Source: Timema cristinae (taxonomy: Eukaryota > Arthropoda > Insecta > Phasmatodea > Timematidae). From it: a stretch of 64,000 bases of DNA. This document shows, piece after piece, positions 58,095-64,000 of the stretch. The translations under genes were made by a program, and so were the position numbers. The stretch lies in assembly GCA_039000515.1 (NCBI GenBank), contig JBCFYV010000024.1:13244802-13308801 (forward strand), written 5' to 3'. The notes under the pieces are model-generated. The model searched no databases. It was not told the origin of the DNA and was given only the letters and a program-made list of their open reading frames with translations. The number at the start of each line of letters is the position of its first letter. Position 1 is the stretch's first letter.

Positions 58095-58495
58095 AATGAA
58101 ATTCCCGACATTTTCCCCGATTTCCCCTGATCACTTCCTAAAATTCCCGACTAAAAAGTATGTCACATCCTAATCACCCAACCTCCGCCCTCATTTTCCT
58201 ATTAATTCTTTTTATGAATAATACTAAGTTTTAAAAATTGAATAAACTTTTTTTTTAATTCGTATTAACATTTTTTAATAGGAATTATAAAATATATTAC
58301 CCAACTACAAACAAAAAACTACAGTTTGAATAACATTATTATTTACTGTTTTAATGATTATTATGTTGAGTAAAACCACATTTTCCCAGATTTTTATTGT
58401 AGTTTACCAAATTCCCGACTTATTTCCGTTTTTTCCCGATCACTTCAAATTCCCGACTAATTCCCGTTTTCCTTGATTTTCCCGTATGGTAGACA
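58095..58495. repeat. TTCCCGA-rich direct repeats
   Basis: AAATTCCCGACTAA occurs at about 58139 and 58450, each a short way after a GATCACTTC motif (about 58129 and 58438). Many TTCCCGA / TTTCCCG motifs surround both, so the two clusters are directly repeated about 310 bp apart. They may be ends of one unclassified element. Confidence 0.5.
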
Positions 58496-58589
58496 TCTTG
58501 GACAGATATATATAATTAATTAACACACATTTCTTATCCTATAGTAATATGAGTTGATGAATCAACAGGATATAATACAAACAATGAGG

Positions 58590-58826
58590 TCAAACAGGAT
58601 CAGATGAGCATGTCATGCAGCCAGAAAGCAACCGGAAACCAGTCCGAGAGCTATTATGGATGACAAACCTGGCACTCTGGAGCAACCCAATACTAGATGG
58701 ATGGACGACGTACCTAGAAGTCTCGAGGAGCTGGATGTGAAGGGAGATTGGAAGGATTAGGATCAGGACAGAACGCTGTGGAGGCAGCTTGAGTGGTCAG
58801 CGCATGACCTTCAAAGCCGCCTGTGA
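58590..58826 (+). pseudogene. LINE ORF2 3' end fragment
   Basis: The frame, with shifts, reads a CHA-type remnant of RWAGHV, then RAIMDDKPGTLEQPNTRWMD, DVPRSLEELDVKGDW and DQDRTLWRQLEWSAHD to a stop near 58826. This is the tail after the reverse transcriptase in non-LTR retrotransposons (KPGTRR-GRP--RWMDDV, then DW---AQDR--WR). It is a different LINE from those at 37320 and 12400. It is 5'-truncated and dead. Confidence 0.8.
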
Positions 58827-59895
58827 ACGTCATTAATCACTCAATCGTAATATCGTGTGGATTGTTATAATAATACAAAATTAGATAAGTTAGCTTTACT
58901 TATTTGAGAATACATATATGTTCATTTTTATTTTTTAAACATACTGCACCGAATCATAATACCCAGAAGGACTATCCGAATATTTAATTGCACTAATTAA
59001 CTATGTATGAAGAAGGTAGCGCTTATAGCTATAAGTCATTCACGAGCTAAGTTTACCTGGATGACAGCTCGAAATGTTACTAGTAGTATTCATTACGCCA
59101 ACAGCTGACAACTATCACTTTGGATCACTGTCATGAAAACAGATGGTAATATATTAATGTGGTAGTTAACCACAGTAATTTAGGTCAATATTATTTATAT
59201 ATTTATTTGAGGACGGACACAAAGTTTATTTATAGTTTTATTCCCCTTAAAAAAATATTAATACCACTTTCACAAAAACTTGTAACGAACATATCTTCAA
59301 AATGGCGACTGACGAATCTAAACCATATGATTGAACATAACGGTAAACAAGTTTTTTACAATGATGCAGACACGCAGTTGATGAAAATATTTTATCCAGT
59401 TAAATATTTCAAAATATGATAGAATAATCATAAAATCATTTATTTTATGAAAAAAATGACAACAATTTTCTCTTTTCCAAGTAAATATGATGTATGTATT
59501 AAAATATATTGATGTGTGCACTATATTACACAAAATCAGTAACGTTCCAAAACGAAAAATAAGTACTTTTAATTATGTTCAAAATATTGTTTCGAGTTGT
59601 ATAAAAAGAAATTATTTAAAAAAATGAAATAGTATGAGAAAACTTAAGTTTACATTATTTTAAATGTAATATATGACAGGTAATTAAAGATCTTTACATT
59701 TATAACAAAACTGTGATCTTTTACAAGTGTTGGCAACCCAAAACCTAAACATTTGATTTTTGAACTGTCATACAGGTAAAAACCTATCGTGAACGGAATA
59801 TAATGTAACAGTGCTTTCTATAACCTACCCTTTTCAGTCCTGTCCCAGTTGTGTAGTAAAACGTGAAAATAGCGTACGGCTAATAATATTTTGTA
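58827..59895. other. unassigned AT-rich DNA
   Basis: Frames at 59159-59419 (86 codons) and 59318-59533 (reverse) show no known motif. Confidence 0.4.
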
Positions 59896-60030
59896 GCCCA
59901 CCCCGTGGTGTAGTGGTCAGTGCATCTGGCTATGAGCCTTAGGGTCATGGGTTCGATTTATGGTTGATACCATGGGTATTTTTCCCGACAGAGGTATTAC
60001 AGTAATGGTCAACATGATTAGTTATGCTTA
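59896..60030 (+). mobile_element. tRNA-headed repeat, family G
   Basis: CCCGTGGTGTAGTGGTCAGT (box A TGGTGTAGTGG) and ATGGGTTCGATTTATGG (box B) are spaced like a tRNA, followed by CCATGGGTATTTTTCCC. It is cut by, or abuts, the hAT MITE at 60037. Confidence 0.6.
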
Positions 60031-60036
60031 ATTAAT

Positions 60037-60842
60037 CAGTGGTGGCTGGTAGCTAAAGTTAGTGGGGGTGCTGCTCCAGAAAATGTTTAGCCTTTGTTTT
60101 AAAATTGTGTAAAAGGGAAAAAACATGTATAAAAAGAAAATTTATTCAGGAACTTGATAAAATCTTAACAAAAAAAAAATCTTTTTTACTTACTTAAATT
60201 GTTACCGTTCAAGATTGTTCTATTCATTTAAAAATGAAATTCATTCTTTTTGTTTCAATTTGCGCAAATGTTCAATAATTTTCTCCTTGATCTCTGGATG
60301 ACAATTGAGAAAATTTTTCTCCGTTGAAAGTACTGCAAGCGCATTAATCTTTCTGTTAAATAAAATAATCTAAAATAAAATGAATCCAATAGAATAGCTG
60401 GAAGAAAATTAATAATCTAACTCTACACTCTTCTACACTTTAACACATTCAAGAATATGGTACACGGTTTTTAATCATTACACACGCTGAGTAAATAAAA
60501 ACTTCCTTCCACCATCACGCCAGAGCTGGCACTGCGAGAGCAACAGTGCTCTCTCTACCTGGCAATCTCTCCTTCCTCCCAACTCCCCCCTATGTGCGCA
60601 TGCACACAACAGTCAAACACAACGTCACTGGCACTGTGAAGCGCACAGTTCCATACAGAGATTTTTGTATATTTTTCATAAACTGGGTGATGGCTACTGA
60701 AGTACTGACATTAAGCTTAAGGAATATACATTGTACTAAAAAAATAAAGAAAAAAGGACTCATTATATTAAATATTATTGATAATATCAAGTGGAAAAGG
60801 GGATGCTGTAGTTCCGCAGTGCCCATACACGAGCCGCCATTG
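60037..60842. mobile_element. hAT MITE, copy 2 (806 bp)
   Basis: CAGTGGTGGC at the left and complement CAATGGCGGC at the right. It is homologous along its length to 34884-35710. The 8-bp duplications are not exact (TTAATT is shared with a small shift). The forward frame here (60546-60956) reads MATEVLTLSLRNIHCT, also present in copy 1, but it continues past the element end and is not a real gene. Confidence 0.88.
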
Positions 60843-61207
60843 CTTAATTTAAGTTACAAGAGTTTCAAATGGTTCCAACCTCTCATACTCATTATTGACG
60901 TCATCTCTTCTCATCGGGATGTGGAAAGAACCTCCAGTGAAAGGTCGTCCGATTAGTACATTCGTGTAACTCCTGGCCAACGGTGCATTAGTAATGGATA
61001 ATCTTTCCACTACTGGTTACGAGTGAAGCAGCCCAGATACATTAAAATAAATGCTAACTGCCCAAACACCTTTTTTTTTATGTTTCTTTCTGCCCAATAT
61101 TGGCAAAGCCACAGTTTATATTCTGACGGGTTCACATACATTCTTATTTTTCATAGAAATCTGATAGCTATAAAATATACTAGATCTACCTTTAACTAAT
61201 CAACGTC
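60843..61207. other. unassigned DNA
   Basis: Nothing recognised. Confidence 0.35.
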
Positions 61208-61450
61208 AATGACCAAATTGTCTAAGGCGATATCCTCGTGTTATACATATCTTCTGATGATGAGGAAATTATGATCCAAATCCCTGTTTGGGTCTACTGA
61301 GGAATATTTTTCTTAAATAGATTCTTAATTTTATTCCATTCAAATGTGGGTAGATAACTTTTAAAATGCTTCATTCCTCATCCATACACTACTAGACTAA
61401 TTATCATGTGTGCATATATAGTCCGAACAGGTAGTAAGACGCGACGATAA
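61208..61450 (+). mobile_element. SINE B copy, worn
   Basis: Head AATGACCAAATTGTCTAAGG, body ATTCAAATGTGGGTAGATAA, tail AGTCCGAACAGGTAGTAAGA then CGCGACG and A-rich end. Confidence 0.75.
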
Positions 61451-61529
61451 AAAATAAATGGTGTGACCTAATCGCACAAACTTTATCATACTGTGTATTA
61501 TGACTTAGAAGAAAATTTTCAAAAATGGG

Positions 61530-62585
61530 TTTTGACTAAACTACCCTTATATACGTTTTATCTTTATATATAGATTTTAAACCAAAAATATTTAAATTTC
61601 AAAAATAAACTATTTATAAACTATAATAAAATGTTGTATTTGTAAAATTAAAAATGTATTCTTATAAGTCATCAAATACTAATCACAAACTGCCATTTTA
61701 AATTTAATTTTCGAAGTCGATTTCCAAGAAATTCAAATTTTCTATAGATTGCTTGCTTTATGTAAACTACCCTTAAATTAATTTATTTTAGATAAATAAA
61801 GATAGATAATTATTAATAATTCAAAACCATCCTCCGATATCAACCTTGAACAAATTTCTAAAGATGTGTTTTTGATATTAAGATTTTAAAAATTCACCCA
61901 AAACCGAATTCACCCTCCAAATACAAGCATACAGCTTTATTTACCGTTTCCATATAAACACTCTCCAAATACACATTTTTACAAAATCATTATAATCATT
62001 TTCAAAAATCAATCATCTGTAAACGACCCTTTATCAAATTTTCCCCTGAAATCGAGTAAACAGTGTTATGAGTTATGTCACACATTGTCAAAATACCCAT
62101 TTGGAATCAAATCGTTAAAACAATTTTAAAAATATTTCCAAGTTATGAAATTCAATCATCAGTCAACTGCTCATAAAATGAAATTTTATTCCCCAAGAAA
62201 ATATACGTTATTATTTGTCATGCCACACAATTTTCAGATATATGTTTTGAACAAAATTGTTGGAGCAATTTTAGAAATACATAGAATTATCAGTTTTTTC
62301 TATCATTAGAAAAGTACCCTTTAACGATTTTTTTGCCCAAAAACCAATTATATCGTGCTATTTTTCATGTCCATCAAATCTTAGATATGCATTTTAAGCA
62401 AAATTTTTAACCCATTTTCGAAAAATGTTGAAGTAAAAAAAATTACCCATCAGTAAATTATCCTTAGTTGGAGTGAAAAAAAAAACTATGGTATAGCCTT
62501 ATAAAATGTAAATATCAAGTTTAGCAAATTCCACCAAACCATTTTGAATTCATGGCCAGGGACCGGCGGACAGACAGACGAGTAA
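61530..62585 (+). repeat. degenerate tandem array, about 143-bp period
   Basis: The anchor GTAAACTACCCTT (with variants) recurs near 61535, 61762, 62019, 62162, 62310 and 62451. The last three steps are about 143, 148 and 141 bp. Within units, a CCCCAAAA-like start, a CATGCCACACAATTTTC-like middle and TTTTGAACAAAAT recur. The array is followed by GGCCAGGGACCGGCGGACAG, then ACAGACG. Units are strongly diverged. Confidence 0.6.
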
Positions 62586-63041
62586 AATCTATTTTATTGG
62601 GTTCGGGTTCATATAAAAAGTAAATATTCGTCATAATAATATTGAGATCAATATTTTTCACGATCACAATATTTTATCTTGATATGAGAGAATGAAAATA
62701 CTTAGTTTTATTGAATAAAAATAATAATTTAATACATATATGCATTTTAAAACGCAATAAATGTATTTTTTTAAACATATATTAATTGATTTAGAACATT
62801 TTGAGAATTTATGTTTATCTCCTTGATTTTTCTCATCAAACAAATTCCACAAGTAGTGTGCGGTAAAATCGTAAATCAGATCGTCGACCTAATAATTATT
62901 TATCAATCTTCTCTCTCAAACCCACCCTTTCTCCCCAACAACGGAGTGTTTTTATGCGCTTCATGAACAAGGATTACGGGAGGGTGTTTCCAAAATGTTG
63001 CGGTCATACTTAAAGCCCATGGGAAAATGTATTAATTTATT

Positions 63042-63089
63042 GTGCGTATAACCCGAATGGGTAGTAAGACGCGGTGCTAATAGTAATAA
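63042..63089 (+). mobile_element. SINE A/B tail insertion of 48 bp
   Basis: Only GTGCGTATAACCCGAATGGG, the rest of the shared tail and a short AAT tail are present. It is flanked by an exact 12-bp duplication TATTAATTTATT (63030-63041, 63090-63101). This is a real insertion event, truncated almost to the 3' end. Confidence 0.92.
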
Positions 63090-63101
63090 TATTAATTTAT
63101 T

Positions 63102-64000
63102 TTCATCAATTTTTTTTTTACTATTTAAAAATTTTTTAGAAATATATAATACTATCACAGGCCTTTGTGGGAGTGATCAAATTAAAACCACATTTATTAT
63201 CTCCACAAATAAAACTTAAAAAATAGTTTTGAGCTAACATTTTAAATCGTAACAAATATTTTTGAATTTATTTTTGTATACGCTGTGAAAACCTAGACTC
63301 ACCATTTTAAAAGGATTACATTGAAGGTGATTATATTTTAAATTTAAAATTGAAACTTAATTTTAAACAAAGGTCTAGTTAAATATATTAAATAAACGTC
63401 AATTATTATCAATATAGTTTGTTTGGTTCTTCATACCGTTTTTTGTTGGCTCCACAAATCAGTTTTATTCCTAATTATAAACAAATAACATTGCTGGTAC
63501 AGTCTTATCAATATTTTTTTTTTATAAAGCAAAATAAATTTTGCTAATTTAATCCATCAAGAAACTCTAGCAGAAGATTTCCACCTGCAATTGAAACAGT
63601 TGACGGGGTACTACTTATAAAATAGAGATGATAAGAGGTTGTCTGAGAAACAAAGGGATTTAAATCCAATAAAAAGTATTTTTCCTAATGTATACAAAAT
63701 ATATGAAACCCAAAACGGTTAGACCTTTATTAATTTACTAAATAAAAGTGATATTTCTATGAGGGTAATTCTAAAAACATAATATTACTTCATGTTTTAT
63801 ATTTTTTAATATTAATTAATTGGCATAATACCCCAATTATCTATAAATAGTTAGATTGTATGAGTTTAAAAATGAGTATTTGGTTTCAAAATAAGGAACA
63901 AACTCGAGTGGTTTCTCAGTAATAAAATTATCAGCTCTCAAAATTAAATTATAAACTAATAGACATTAAATAAAAAATAGCCCAAATTGGTGGCCACACT
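63102..64000. other. unassigned AT-rich DNA
   Basis: No gene or assigned repeat to the window edge. Confidence 0.4.

Noticed and set aside
60546..60956. 136-codon forward frame as a gene
   Set aside because: It lies mostly in the hAT MITE, runs over its end into flanking DNA, and the matching frame of the other copy is shorter.

Overview
The window is AT-rich eukaryotic DNA with no convincing host gene. Open frames are short (longest 136 codons). The only coding recognised by protein similarity is broken transposase and LINE reverse-transcriptase tails. The mix of parts points to an arthropod, possibly an insect: arthropod-type LINE 3' ends, Buster-like hAT and PIF/Harbinger fragments, short repeats ending in CAGT units, and TTAGGTTAG-like runs. 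Species is not determinable here. Family calls rest on remembered family features, not on a search.

The dominant content is tRNA-derived SINEs. Family A (12 copies listed) has a head with box A TGGTCTAGGGG and box B GGTTCAATCC. Family B (23 copies or pieces) has a different head, with box A TGGCGTAGTTGG and box B GGTTCGAATC. A and B differ over most of their length but share the last ~40 bases, ending CCCGAACGGGTAGTAAGACG, then GCGGTGCT and an (AAT)n tail, so they probably use the same partner LINE. Many copies have 9-14 bp target-site duplications that I could read base by base. A third family, C, carries tRNA-like sequence in inverted pairs (four foldback copies and one half copy) and is the most unusual structure here. 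Single copies of other tRNA-headed repeats also occur.

Layout: 1-9.4 kb, degraded LTR-like end, foldback C1 (with A1 inside it) and C2. 9.4-16 kb, a cluster of DNA transposons (800-bp hAT, Harbinger with a transposase piece, 1012-bp hAT inside a LINE end, foldback MITE, Harbinger-like element) plus SINEs. 16-24.6 kb, SINEs, a CAGT-ended repeat and one small unrecognised membrane-type ORF. 24.6-34 kb, two Buster-like hAT transposase pseudogenes; the second lies in a possible 4.8-kb hAT that also holds a Harbinger, a foldback C and a SINE. 34-38.4 kb, a hAT MITE with perfect 8-bp duplication, three A SINEs and a LINE end split by one of them. 38-52 kb, mostly unassigned AT-rich DNA with SINEs and a possible Gypsy LTR plus primer-binding site. 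52-64 kb, a 46-bp minisatellite grown out of a LINE 3' end, a possible solo LTR, another LINE end, the second hAT MITE, and a degenerate ~143-bp tandem array.

The genes do not form a pathway. The window reads as intergenic or intronic DNA built by repeated nested insertion; relative ages can be ordered from which element interrupts which.
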